Positions 48,284 to 63,553 of a DNA stretch of 64,000 nucleotides are shown here, in pieces. The notes under the pieces were generated by a model. That model was not told the DNA's origin. It saw only the letters and a program-made list of their open reading frames with translations, and ran no database searches. The number at the start of each line of letters is the position of its first letter. Position 1 is the first letter of the stretch. The translations under genes and the position numbers were made by a program. The stretch is taken from contig CAIQVJ010000007.1 of the NCBI GenBank assembly GCA_903875225.1, positions 62,001-126,000 on the forward strand. The letters run 5' to 3'. The DNA comes from an uncultured Pseudomonadota bacterium (lineage in GTDB: Bacteria > Myxococcota_A > UBA796 > SXON01).

Positions 48284-49021
48284 ATGCGAAAGCCACGCAA
48301 GCTGCGGCTCGACGAAGCGCTCGTGGAGCACGGACTCGCCCCCACCGTGGAGCGGGCGCGCGCCGAGATCCTCGCGGGAAACGTGCTCGTGGACGAGGAG
48401 CCCCGCAACTGCGCCTCCGACCGCGTCACAGGCCAGCAGGCGCTCCGGCTGCGTTCTGCACCCCAGCCGTTCGTGAGCCGAGCGGGCGGCAAGCTCGACG
48501 CCGCGCTGCAGGACTTCGGCGTCGACGTGCGGGATCGCGTCGTCGCTGATCTGGGCGCGAGCACCGGGGGGTTCACCGACTGCCTGCTCCAACGAGGCGC
48601 GCGCCGCGTCTACGCCATCGACGTCGGGTACAACCAGCTCGCCTGGAAGCTGCGGCAGGACGTGCGGGTCGTCGTGATGGAGCGGACGAACGCCCGAACC
48701 CTGGAGTCCCTGCCGGAGCCGGTCAGCCTGGTGGTCGGCGACCTCTCGTTCATCTCCTTGAGCCAGATCCTCCCCACGGTCGCGCGGCTGCTGGCCGGCG
48801 CCGGGGACGCCGTCCTCCTGATCAAGCCGCAGTTCGAGGCGGCGCGGGGCGCGCTCGGCCCGGGCGGCAACCTGCCGGAGGGACACGCCCGGGATCTGGC
48901 GATCGAGTCCGTGCTGGCTGACGCGCGCGCAGAAGGGTTCACGGTGGTGGCCGTGGCGCAGAGCACGGTCCCCGGTGCGCGGGCGAAAAACGTGGAGGCA
49001 CTGGTGCACCTCCGGCCGTGA
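48284..49021 (+). CDS. tlyA: TlyA-family rRNA 2'-O-methyltransferase
   Basis: 245 residues from ATG 48284 (an ATG at 48269 in frame would add five residues; neither has a clear ribosome site). N-terminal S4 RNA-binding domain (LRLDEALVEHGLAPTVERAR ... AGNVLVDEEP) and FtsJ-like methyltransferase with VADLGASTGGFTDCLLQRGA (AdoMet loop), YAIDVGYNQLAWKLR and VGDLSFISL, with LLIKPQFEA carrying the catalytic Lys. TlyA enzymes methylate 16S/23S rRNA riboses; in mycobacteria this gives capreomycin sensitivity. Divergent from the GGDEF-like gene. Confidence 0.93.
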   Translation: MRKPRKLRLDEALVEHGLAPTVERARAEILAGNVLVDEEPRNCASDRVTGQQALRLRSAPQPFVSRAGGKLDAALQDFGVDVRDRVVADLGASTGGFTDCLLQRGARRVYAIDVGYNQLAWKLRQDVRVVVMERTNARTLESLPEPVSLVVGDLSFISLSQILPTVARLLAGAGDAVLLIKPQFEAARGALGPGGNLPEGHARDLAIESVLADARAEGFTVVAVAQSTVPGARAKNVEALVHLRP

Positions 49022-49067
49022 CGCCGCCGTGACATCGGCCGCTTAGCCGGATCCGCCCGGAGTCCGC

Positions 49068-49814
49068 GTGCGCATCCTTGGCAGTCTCCTACGATTCTCC
49101 GTGGGCCTGGTCTACATGGCCATCGCAGTGGCGGTGTTCATGGTGGTCTGCCTGCTGGTGGCCCCCTGGCGGGGCCTGCGGATCCGCGCGTGCAACATCT
49201 ACGGGCACATCAGCGGACGGGTGTGCCTGTGGCTCGCCTCCGCGACGGTCACGAACCCCGCCGAGGTGAAGGCGCGCGCCGAGAAGTTCTACCCCGCGAT
49301 CTACGTCTCCAACCACACAAGCGCGCTCGACATCTTCATAGGCATCTGGCTCGCGCCGATCGGCGTGGTCGGAATCGCCAAGAAGGAGGTGGTCTGGTAC
49401 CCCTTCTTCGGTCAGCTCTACGCGATCTCCGGCCACCTCCTCATCGACCGCAGCAACCGGGCCAACGCCGTGGAAGCGCTGTCCGGGCTGGCAAAGGCCA
49501 TCCAGCGCTACAACCTCTCGGTGTGGATGTGGCCGGAAGGCACGCGCTCCCGGGACGGGCGGCTCCGGCCGTTCAAGAAGGGGTTCGCCCACCTCGCGCT
49601 GGCCACGAAGCTGCCCATCGTTCCGGTCGTGGTGAGCGGTGCCCACAGGAGCTGGCGAAAGGGCTCCTTGATCCTGGAGCCGACGACGATCGGGCTCCAG
49701 GTGCTGGACCCGATCCCCACCACCGACTGGACGCTCGAGAACCTCGACCAGAAGATCGAGCTCGTTCATCAGCGCTTCCTGGACGCCCTCCCCGCCGACC
49801 AGAGGCCCACGTGA
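49068..49814 (+). CDS. plsC: 1-acyl-sn-glycerol-3-phosphate acyltransferase
   Basis: 248 residues from GTG 49068. One N-terminal membrane segment (VGLVYMAIAVAVFMVVCLLV). Acyltransferase block I is SNHTSALDIF (H-x4-D, His ~83), block II GHLLIDRSNR, block III WPEGTRSRDGRLRPFKKGFA and block IV LPIVPVVVSG, in correct order. Makes phosphatidic acid from lysophosphatidate at the inner membrane. Its stop overlaps the next gene (GTGA). CTTAGC lies 21 nt upstream of the start. Confidence 0.95.
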   Translation: MRILGSLLRFSVGLVYMAIAVAVFMVVCLLVAPWRGLRIRACNIYGHISGRVCLWLASATVTNPAEVKARAEKFYPAIYVSNHTSALDIFIGIWLAPIGVVGIAKKEVVWYPFFGQLYAISGHLLIDRSNRANAVEALSGLAKAIQRYNLSVWMWPEGTRSRDGRLRPFKKGFAHLALATKLPIVPVVVSGAHRSWRKGSLILEPTTIGLQVLDPIPTTDWTLENLDQKIELVHQRFLDALPADQRPT

Positions 49815-50848
49815 GCTTCTCCAAGGACTACTTCACGGCCCGGGACCGGTTCCGAGCTGCCACCGCCGGCCTGCCTGGAGCAAAGGGCGCCATCGAGGTC
49901 GTGGACGGGCTCACCATCGACTGGGCCTGGGCCGGCCCGCCGGTCGTGGACCGCGCCCTGGTGTTCACCAGCGGGGTGCACGGCATCGAGGGCTTCGCCG
50001 GCTCTGCCGTCCAGTTGGACCTGCTCGCCCGCGGAGTCACCCTGCCGACGCTGATGGTGCACGTGGTGAACCCCTGGGGCATGGCGAACTGGCGCCGGTT
50101 CAACGAGAGCAACGTCGATCTGAACCGCAACTTCCTGCCCCCGGGGGCTGTGTACAAGACCGACGACCCGACCTACGCCCGCGTGGACGGCCTGCTCAAC
50201 CCCCAGAGCCCCCCGGGGGGCTTCGAGTTCTTCTGGCCCAACATCGCCTGGGTGGTCGCACGATACGGCTGGCAGACGCTCAAGAACGCCGTGGTGGGCG
50301 GCCAGCACCAGAACCCCAGGGGCCTGTTCTTCGGCGGCGAGCGGTTGGAGAAGGGGCCCGCGGGGCTCCTCCCCGTGCTCGACGAGCAGCTCGGCGGACT
50401 GCAACGGGTCGTGCACATCGACCTGCACTCCGGCCTCGGGAAGTTCGGCGGGCGCACCCTCCTGCTGGAGGGCAAGTCCACGCCCGAACAGATGGCCCGC
50501 GCCCGCGCGGCGTTCGGCACCGAGATCAAGGGCTGGGACGCGAGCAACACGCACGCCTACGAGATCCGCGGGGGGCTCCTCGGCGAGGTGATGCGCAGGT
50601 TGGTGGGCGTGCGGTATGACGGGTTCACCTGCGAGTTCGGGTCACTCGCGAACCTCGCGGTGTTGGTGCGCCTGCGGAACGAGAACCGCCTGCACCACTG
50701 GGGCAACCTGCCGGCCGGCAGCATCGATCACTGGGCCAAGGCGGGCGTGCGCGAAGCGTTCGCACCGATGGATCCGGCGTGGGAGAGCGCAGTGCTGGCG
50801 CACGGACCCGAGCTGTACAAGGCCGCAGTGGCGATGTTGGGGAGCTAG
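49811..50848 (+). CDS. DUF2817 / M14-like zinc carboxypeptidase-related protein
   Basis: 345 residues from GTG 49811, coupled to plsC by a 4-nt overlap. Features of the M14-like DUF2817 family: FTSGVHGIEGFAGSAVQ (H-G-x-E-G zinc ligands, His ~57), VNPWGMANWRRFNESNVDLN-R-N-F, and HIDLHSGLG (third ligand ~203). A distal glutamate in GFTCEFGS could be the catalytic base. Members are predicted metallocarboxypeptidases, perhaps acting on cell-wall or ester substrates. No signal peptide is seen, so it looks cytosolic. Confidence 0.85.
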   Translation: MSFSKDYFTARDRFRAATAGLPGAKGAIEVVDGLTIDWAWAGPPVVDRALVFTSGVHGIEGFAGSAVQLDLLARGVTLPTLMVHVVNPWGMANWRRFNESNVDLNRNFLPPGAVYKTDDPTYARVDGLLNPQSPPGGFEFFWPNIAWVVARYGWQTLKNAVVGGQHQNPRGLFFGGERLEKGPAGLLPVLDEQLGGLQRVVHIDLHSGLGKFGGRTLLLEGKSTPEQMARARAAFGTEIKGWDASNTHAYEIRGGLLGEVMRRLVGVRYDGFTCEFGSLANLAVLVRLRNENRLHHWGNLPAGSIDHWAKAGVREAFAPMDPAWESAVLAHGPELYKAAVAMLGS

Positions 50849-50881
50849 GTTGGCGTGACGGGGATGGCGATGGGAGACGCG

Positions 50882-51670
50882 ATGAGAGACCTTGTCGGCA
50901 AATGGGCGATGGTGACCGGAGCCTCCAGCGGGCTCGGGGTCGACTTCGCGAGGCTGCTCGCGGAGCGGGGCGCGAACCTCGTGCTGGTGGCGCGCCGCGC
51001 GCCTGAGCTGGAGTCGCTCGCCGCGGAGCTGAAGCAGGCGTACGGCACCCAGAGCCAGGTCCTGCCGATGGATCTGGCGCAACCCGGAGTCGGGGCCAGG
51101 CTCCGGGCGAGGCTGGACGAGGCCGGGGTCGCCGTGGATGTGCTGGTGAACAACGCAGGCTACGGCCTGCATGGCGAGCTCCTCCAGCAGCCCCTCGAGC
51201 GGACGCTCGACATGCTCCAGCTCGACGTGATGAGCCTCACGGAGCTCACCCACGTGTTCGCCAGCGACATGGTCCGCAGGGGCGGCGGCCAGATCCTGCT
51301 GATCGCCTCGATCGGCGCGTTCCAGGCTACCCCAACGTACGCGGCGTACTCCGCCGGCAAGGCCTATGTGCTGATGCTCGGCGAGGCGCTGCACGAGGAG
51401 CTCAAGCCGCACCACGTCACCGTCACGACCCTCTCCCCGGGGGTGACGAGGACCGGGTTCTTCGAGGTCGCGGGGCAGAAGACGAACGCGCTCCAGCGGA
51501 TGGCCATGATGGAGAGCCGCGCCGTGGCGCAGATCGGGCTGGCGGCCCTGAAGGCGGGGCGTCCCTCGGTGGTGGCGGGGTTCATGAACGCGCTCACCGT
51601 GTTCCTGGTCCGCTTCACCCCGCGCTGGTTGCAGCCCCGGCTCGCACGGGCCGCGATGAAGAGCGACTGA
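50882..51670 (+). CDS. Short-chain dehydrogenase/reductase
   Basis: The start at 50882 has GGAG 5 nt upstream; a GTG at 50855 and two other in-frame ATGs lack one. 262 residues, classical SDR: VTGASSGLG (9-17), VNNAGYGLHG, catalytic Ser in IASIGAF, YAAYSAGKAY (Tyr and Lys), and SPGVTRTGFF. A C-terminal hydrophobic-basic segment (FLVRFTPRWLQPRLARAAMK) could associate with membranes. Substrate unknown. Likely in one transcript with plsC and the DUF2817 gene (33-bp gap). Confidence 0.87.
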   Translation: MRDLVGKWAMVTGASSGLGVDFARLLAERGANLVLVARRAPELESLAAELKQAYGTQSQVLPMDLAQPGVGARLRARLDEAGVAVDVLVNNAGYGLHGELLQQPLERTLDMLQLDVMSLTELTHVFASDMVRRGGGQILLIASIGAFQATPTYAAYSAGKAYVLMLGEALHEELKPHHVTVTTLSPGVTRTGFFEVAGQKTNALQRMAMMESRAVAQIGLAALKAGRPSVVAGFMNALTVFLVRFTPRWLQPRLARAAMKSD

Positions 51671-51709
51671 GCCGCGCCGACCGGGGAGGAAAGCAGGCCG
51701 CCGCCCCGC

Positions 51710-52399
51710 TCACCCACGTCTCAGCCACACGCCATCGGCCTTCACCTCGTGGGGGGTGTAGTTTGCCTTGTAGTTCAGGTGGCTGCAGTCCCGCACATAG
51801 TAGCCGAGGTAGTACCACTCGAACCCGGAGAGCTTGCACCACGCGAGCTCCCACAGCACCGAGTACACCCCCAGCGAGCGCCGGGACTCCTCGGGGTCGA
51901 AGTAGTGGTACACGCTCGACGCCGCGCGCGCCCCGAGATCGAGCACGGACACCGCGACCAGCCGGTGATCCACCCGGAACTGCACCTCCACGGTCTCTGC
52001 ACAGCTGTCCACGAGCCAGCGCTGGTAGCTCTCCTCGGTGAGGGCCTCCCCCGACCGGGACAGCCCCCGGGAGAGCTTGTGCCGGTTGTAGAGGTCCAGG
52101 TGCTCTGGCGTGCACTGTGGCTGCACCACCTGGACGACCACATCCGGGTTGCGCTTGAGGCTACGCCGCTGGGAGGTGTTGGGCACGAATTCGGCCGTTG
52201 GAATCCGGATCGGCAGGCACTCGGCGCAGGTGCCGCAGGTCGCCCGGTACAGGAACCGCCCCGACCGGCGATCCCCCTCCTCCAACAGGCGATCGAACTC
52301 CGCCGGCAGGAGCTTGCGACCGGGCATGCGCAGCGGCAGCCGTGCCATGCGGTCCGGCAGGTAGGGACAGGGCTCCGGCTGATCCCAGATGACGCGCAT
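51710..52399 (-). CDS. bpt: Aspartate/glutamate leucyltransferase (Bpt)
   Basis: 229 residues; ATG 52399 is chosen for its GGAG 5 nt upstream over a GTG two codons earlier. Conserved N-end region features: CPYLPDRMARLPLRMPG, RATCGTCAECLPIRIP with the Cys pair of bacterial Ate1/Bpt proteins, FVPNTSQRRSLKRNPD, and C-terminal YYLGYYVRDCSHLNYKANYTPHE. It transfers Leu from Leu-tRNA to proteins with N-terminal Asp or Glu, marking them for ClpAP. Single gene; converges with the SDR across 39 bp. Confidence 0.93.
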   Translation of the reverse strand: MRVIWDQPEPCPYLPDRMARLPLRMPGRKLLPAEFDRLLEEGDRRSGRFLYRATCGTCAECLPIRIPTAEFVPNTSQRRSLKRNPDVVVQVVQPQCTPEHLDLYNRHKLSRGLSRSGEALTEESYQRWLVDSCAETVEVQFRVDHRLVAVSVLDLGARAASSVYHYFDPEESRRSLGVYSVLWELAWCKLSGFEWYYLGYYVRDCSHLNYKANYTPHEVKADGVWLRRG

Positions 52400-52424
52400 C
52401 AGCACTCCGGCAGGAGCAGGAAGA

Positions 52425-53675
<1,251 letters not shown>

Positions 53676-53790
53676 GACCGGGAGCGTATCGCGTGGGCGG
53701 GGTCGGGCCTCGAGGCCACGCCCCGTCCCTTTTCCCTCCCCGAAGGCCGGCCCCGCTCCGATCCCCCCGGCTCTCTGGTACCATCCCACC

Positions 53791-59328
<5,538 letters not shown>

Positions 59329-59339
59329 GCGGCGCACCG

Positions 59340-59930
59340 ATGATCGCCATGCTCCTGGCCGGCGCCGCCCTCGCGGGGACACCGGTCGATGTGTCATCCC
59401 AGGTCAAGCATGCCCGGGCTGGGGAGGTCCTGGCGATCGCCGGGCCACCCGTGATGGTGGGCGGGGGGCTCCTGCTTGCCGATGGCGCGTTGAACGAAGA
59501 GGTTGCGCCGCTCGCGCTCGGCGGCGGGCTGGCGACCATCGGTACTGCCGGCACATTCGCGGGTGTGCCGATGATCGCTGGAGGTTCGTTGCGAGCGCGG
59601 CGCCTGCTGCTCGACGATGGCATCCGCGTGTCCCCAGCCCTCGGGCGGACGTCCTGGGGACTCTGGGCAGGGTCGATGGGTCTCTCCGCCCTCGCGTTCA
59701 GCCTCGCGGTCGCCGACATCCCCACCAGCCCAGCGGAGAAGGACGTGCTCGCCGTCTCGATTCCCAGCCTCTACGTGGGCTCGATCGTCACGGCCACGAT
59801 GCAGCTGCACAGCATCGTGGCCGCAGCGCCTGCGGGGGCACCCCGGAGCGACCGCCCGAGCGCGGTCTGGGGGATTGCCCCATGGGCCGACGGGAGTCAT
59901 TGCGGGGTTGCGTTCATCGAGATCCGCTGA
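59340..59930 (+). CDS. Small membrane protein of unknown function
   Basis: 196 residues, ATG 12 bp after the giant gene's stop. Signal-like N-terminus (MIAMLLAGAALAGTPVD) and three or four hydrophobic segments (VMVGGGLLLADG; LALGGGLATIGTAGTFAGVP; SWGLWAGSMGLSALAFSLAV; VGSIVTATMQLHSIVAAA). Similar small four-helix proteins often accompany secreted proteins in this bacterial group. Function unknown. Possibly co-transcribed with the giant gene. Confidence 0.68.
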   Translation: MIAMLLAGAALAGTPVDVSSQVKHARAGEVLAIAGPPVMVGGGLLLADGALNEEVAPLALGGGLATIGTAGTFAGVPMIAGGSLRARRLLLDDGIRVSPALGRTSWGLWAGSMGLSALAFSLAVADIPTSPAEKDVLAVSIPSLYVGSIVTATMQLHSIVAAAPAGAPRSDRPSAVWGIAPWADGSHCGVAFIEIR

Positions 59931-60052
59931 CGCCCCGCGGTGATGGAGGGCTCGACGGCCGGTCAGCACAGCGGCATTCGCACCCGCGGGTCGGACGACC
60001 CCGGCCCGCGCCTGACCGAGGTGTGGGATCTCCCACCCCGATCCAGCCGATC

Positions 60053-60084
60053 AGCCCGCTCCTTCCCCCGAAGGAACGGGCTTT
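60053..60084. terminator. Bidirectional terminator between convergent genes
   Basis: AGCCCG-C-TCCTTC (60053-60065) pairs with GAAGGA-A-CGGGCT (60070-60082): 12 bp with one C/A mismatch, 4-nt loop, followed by TT. It sits between the plus-strand membrane protein and the minus-strand aminotransferase. Confidence 0.65.
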
Positions 60085-60089
60085 CGCCG

Positions 60090-61247
60090 TCATCTCCACC
60101 CACCTCGCAACACCTCGGCCAGCCGCTCGTACTCGTCCGGCGTGTTGAAGGCCTGCCCGGAGATGCGCAGCCACACGCGATCGTCGTAGGTCGTGAACGG
60201 GACCTCGATCCGGTGGTCGTCATACATGCGGCGGTTGAGATCCGCGACCTGGCGGTAGTCGCCGGAGAAGGGCTCGGGCCACAAGGTGGCCGCCATCGGG
60301 CCGTAGAGCAGGGCGTCGTCGGGATGGGGCAGATCGGTGCCGAGCGCCGCCGAGACCAGCGTGCGACCGCGTCGGACGAGCGCGTGGTTGAACGCTGCGA
60401 CACCGCCGAGCTCCACGTCCATGCGTCGCCAGAATTCGAGCGCCACCGGGGCCGTCAGGTAGGGCGACGGGTCCATCGTGCCGGTCCAGTCGAACTCGGC
60501 GCGCAGGCCCTGCCGGTAGCCGTGCGAGATGCACACGGGCGACATCATCTCCCGCCAGGCTTCGGCGACGTGCAGGATCGCGGACCCCTTGGCTGCGTAG
60601 GCCCACTTGTGCAGGTTGGCGACGTAGAAGTCGGCCCCGATCGTCGCCAGGTCGAGAGGCAGCAGGCCGGGGGCGTGCGCGCCGTCCACAAGCACGGGGA
60701 CGCCCTTCCCGTGCAGCTCAGCGACGATCCTGGCGACGGGCAGGACCATCGCCGTGGGCGATGAGACGTGATCGATGACGGCGAGCCGGGTCTTCGACGT
60801 CGCCGCTTCGAGCCAGGGCGTGACCATCTGGTCCGCCCTGTCGAGCGGGAACGGGAGCTTTGCCCACTGAAGCTCCACCCCGTAGCGCTTCGACACCCAG
60901 ATCGCGGTCTGCTTGACGGCGTTGTACGTCTGATCGGCGAGCAGGATGGCGTCGCCCGGCTGCCACGGGAACGAGCGCAACACCGCGTTCACGCCCGTCG
61001 TCGCGTTCTGTACGAACGCGAGCCCCGCCTCGTCGGCCCCGACGAAGCTCGCGACTGCCGTCCGGGCGGCCGCGATGCGACCGGGAAGCTCCCGCGCGTG
61101 GAACCGCACGGGCTCGGCCTCCATCTCGAGGTGGGTCTGCCGCACGGCGTCGAGCACCACGCGGGGCGTGGCGCCGAAGCTGCCGTTGTTGAGGAAGGTG
61201 ACGTCGGGGTCGAGGCCCCAGTGCGCGCGGATCCCGGTCGTGTTCAA
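60090..61247 (-). CDS. Class V PLP-dependent aminotransferase (isopenicillin N epimerase-like)
   Basis: 385 residues from TTG 61247, overlapping the glycosidase stop (TTGA). Start HWGLDPDVTFLNNGSFGATP; FVQNATTGVNAVLRSF; VDGAHAPGLLPLDLATIGAD and YVANLHKWAYAAKGSAIL, where the Lys (~213) forms the Schiff base with PLP. These are typical of the isopenicillin N epimerase / cysteine-desulfurase-like group. Members epimerise, desulfurate or transaminate amino acids; the substrate is unknown. Coupled to the GH1 gene although a metabolic link is not obvious. Confidence 0.88.
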   Translation of the reverse strand: MNTTGIRAHWGLDPDVTFLNNGSFGATPRVVLDAVRQTHLEMEAEPVRFHARELPGRIAAARTAVASFVGADEAGLAFVQNATTGVNAVLRSFPWQPGDAILLADQTYNAVKQTAIWVSKRYGVELQWAKLPFPLDRADQMVTPWLEAATSKTRLAVIDHVSSPTAMVLPVARIVAELHGKGVPVLVDGAHAPGLLPLDLATIGADFYVANLHKWAYAAKGSAILHVAEAWREMMSPVCISHGYRQGLRAEFDWTGTMDPSPYLTAPVALEFWRRMDVELGGVAAFNHALVRRGRTLVSAALGTDLPHPDDALLYGPMAATLWPEPFSGDYRQVADLNRRMYDDHRIEVPFTTYDDRVWLRISGQAFNTPDEYERLAEVLRGGWR

Positions 61248-62734
61248 GGCTCCCCCGTGGTGATGATGTCGGTGTAGACGGCGGCCATCGGCTTGGGCGT
61301 GCGCGCCTTGGTGGTGAGGTCCACCGAGTACATGCCGAACGTCATCGACATGCCGTGGTTCCACTCGTAATTGTCGGTCAACGACCAGTAGAAGTAGCCG
61401 CGCACGTCGGCCCCGGCGTCCATCGCGCCGAGCAGGGCCGAGAGGTGCGGCCGCAGGAACGTGTCGCCGCTGGTCTCGGTGGGCTCGGTGCCGTTCTCGG
61501 TGATGACCGCCGGGAGGCCGTAGCTGTTCGCGAGGTTCACGACGTCGGCGATGCCGTCCGGGTATTCCTCCCAGAGGACCTCGGGGTAGAAGTCGGTGAT
61601 GGGGTACTCGGAGAACAGCGGGACGTTCAGCCCACGCACGGTGATGCGCGTGTAGTAGTTCACGCCGATGTAGTCCATGCGGCCGGCGACATCGTCGCGG
61701 TGCTCCTCGGCCACGCCGTCGAGGTCCCGGTCGAAGTCGCCGTACACCGTCGCGTTCAGGTACACGCGGTTGTAGACGTAGTCGAGGTCGGCGGCCCCGT
61801 GCACGTCGGTTTCGTTGTCCGGGTCGAGCGGCTGGACTGCGACGAGGTTGGGGACCGCGCCGACCATGCTGTCGACACCGTCACCGTCGGCATCCACGGT
61901 GTCGTAGGACTTCACGGCGTCGTACATCGCGGCGTGGCCCTCCGCGAGGTTGAAGGCGACGGGGATCGCAAGATCGGGGCGGCTCACCCCGGGCGGGTTG
62001 GTGCGATCCTCGCCGGGCAGCAGGTAGCCGGAGAGCACGATCGCCATCGGCTCGTTCTCGGTCGCCCACCAGTCCACGCGATCGCCGAACTGCTGGGCGC
62101 AGAACCCGCTGTACAACGCGATCGCCGGCTTGATCCGCGCGAGGTCCAGCCAGCCGCGGTTGGTGCAATTGTCCGGGTCCTCGTGGCACGCCTTGCCGTC
62201 GTGGATCCAGAGCGGGAGGGTGTAGTGGTTGAGCGTGACGAGCGGGGTGAGCCCGTGGGCGACGATCGCGTCGAAGTAGGCGTTGTAGTAGGCGAGCGCC
62301 GCGGGATCGGCGTACTGCATCAGGTCGTCCACGCTGGTCGCCTGCTCGGCGGCGGCGGCGGGAAAGAGCCGGGACCACTCGATGCTGGTGCGGAAGGAGT
62401 TGGTCCCGAGAGCGACGGCGTTGTCCAGATCGGTGTTGTACAGCTCAAAATGGCCGGGGGCATCCGCCAGGGGCTCACCGGACAGGTAGTTGGCGGATTC
62501 GGCGATCAGATCGGGATCGGTGACCCACTGGTACCAGTCGCTGCCGCGGTCTTCGCAGTCCTCGGCGGCAATCGTCGGGCAGCCGGCCTCCACCTGGAAC
62601 CCGGCGACCGCCGTGCCCCACATGAAGTCTGCGGGAAATTTCGGGGTCGCGGGGGCGGTGTCGTCGCCGGGCTTGCCGTTGCAACCGGTGAGGGCCAGGG
62701 CGAGTACGAGCGCAGGGGACAGGTGTGCGGGCAT
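61244..62734 (-). CDS. Glycoside hydrolase family 1 lipoprotein
   Basis: ATG 62734 with GGAGG 5 nt upstream gives 496 residues; signal SPALVLALALTGC (lipobox LTGC). GH1 landmarks: FMWGTAVAGFQVEAGC at the start, SFRTSIEWSRLFP, LVTLNHYTLPLWI, acid/base WWATENEPM (Glu ~223), nucleophile AVITENGTE (Glu ~411), and YFYWSLTDNYEWNHG. Both catalytic glutamates are present. Retaining beta-glycosidases of this family are usually cytosolic; a lipid-anchored one is unusual and suggests work on extracellular glycans. Confidence 0.92.
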   Translation of the reverse strand: MPAHLSPALVLALALTGCNGKPGDDTAPATPKFPADFMWGTAVAGFQVEAGCPTIAAEDCEDRGSDWYQWVTDPDLIAESANYLSGEPLADAPGHFELYNTDLDNAVALGTNSFRTSIEWSRLFPAAAAEQATSVDDLMQYADPAALAYYNAYFDAIVAHGLTPLVTLNHYTLPLWIHDGKACHEDPDNCTNRGWLDLARIKPAIALYSGFCAQQFGDRVDWWATENEPMAIVLSGYLLPGEDRTNPPGVSRPDLAIPVAFNLAEGHAAMYDAVKSYDTVDADGDGVDSMVGAVPNLVAVQPLDPDNETDVHGAADLDYVYNRVYLNATVYGDFDRDLDGVAEEHRDDVAGRMDYIGVNYYTRITVRGLNVPLFSEYPITDFYPEVLWEEYPDGIADVVNLANSYGLPAVITENGTEPTETSGDTFLRPHLSALLGAMDAGADVRGYFYWSLTDNYEWNHGMSMTFGMYSVDLTTKARTPKPMAAVYTDIITTGEP

Positions 62735-62848
62735 GGCAGCCTCCGCGGCCGGACTATCCCCGCCGACCCTACTGGCACACCGGGGCCGTCCACACGACGC
62801 CATACTCCCGATCGGTGCTTACCCTTGCACCTGCCGGAGCTACGCCCC

Positions 62849-63553
62849 TTGCCTGCATCGTCCATCTCCGCCTCGTTGCGCCAGAGCTTCCTCGCCGGCC
62901 TCCTGGCGCTGCTGCCCCTCTTCATCACCTGGAAGGTCCTCTCGTTCGTGTTCACGACGGTGGACGGTGTGCTGGGCGAACGCCTGAACGCCCTGCTCCA
63001 GGCCGTGACCCGGTCGAGCATCCACATCCCCGGGCTCGGGCTCGTGGCGACGGCGCTCATCGTGCTCGGGATCGGCTACCTCTCCCGAAAGCTGTTCTTC
63101 ATGCGCGTGCTGGTGCTGCTGGAGTCCTTGATCGACCGGGTGCCCATCGTGCGTTCGCTCTACGCGGCATCCCGGCAGATCGTGGTGCCGTTCACGGACA
63201 AGGCGAAGCTGCCCTTTTCGAAGGTGGTGATCGCCGAGTACCCGATGGTGGGCCGACAGACGCTGGGGCTCCTGGCTCGGGAGCGGGCGACGGACGATCC
63301 CGACGACGACCGCGTGGTGGTGTTCTTTCCCTCGAACCACCTGCACCTCGGCTACCCCGTGCTGCTCTCGCGGAAGGACGTCACCGTGATCGACATGTCG
63401 GTGGAGGACGCGATCAAGTTCTTCGTGAGCTGTGGGGTGGTGGGCGACGGGAGCCTGCTCCTGGCCGCGCCCGTCATTGCCCGCCCCGCAGGTTCTGTCG
63501 CCGCGGGTGCAACAGGAAACTTGCGCGATCCTCCGCAACCTGCATCTGTGTGA
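62849..63553 (+). CDS. DUF502-family membrane protein
   Basis: 234 residues from TTG 62849 with GGAG 9 nt upstream; no ATG fits before the first helix. Two membrane segments (SFLAGLLALLPLFITWKVLS ~11-30; IPGLGLVATALIVLGIGYLS ~57-78). DUF502 hallmarks: RSLYAASRQIV, PFSKVVIAEYP and FFPSNHLHLGYPVLLSRKDV, although the usual PTTPNPTSG is altered to a divergent FFPSNH. The role is unknown; relatives in plants (LCV2) sit in membranes. Divergent from the GH1 gene. Its 3' end overlaps the convergent gene by 80 bp. Confidence 0.82.
   Translation: MPASSISASLRQSFLAGLLALLPLFITWKVLSFVFTTVDGVLGERLNALLQAVTRSSIHIPGLGLVATALIVLGIGYLSRKLFFMRVLVLLESLIDRVPIVRSLYAASRQIVVPFTDKAKLPFSKVVIAEYPMVGRQTLGLLARERATDDPDDDRVVVFFPSNHLHLGYPVLLSRKDVTVIDMSVEDAIKFFVSCGVVGDGSLLLAAPVIARPAGSVAAGATGNLRDPPQPASV

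Noticed and set aside
53706..53717. 12-bp palindrome GGCCTCGAGGCC between the head-to-head MopE genes
   Set aside because: GC-only palindromes of this length are expected many times by chance in a 70% GC window; no second copy or promoter context supports it.
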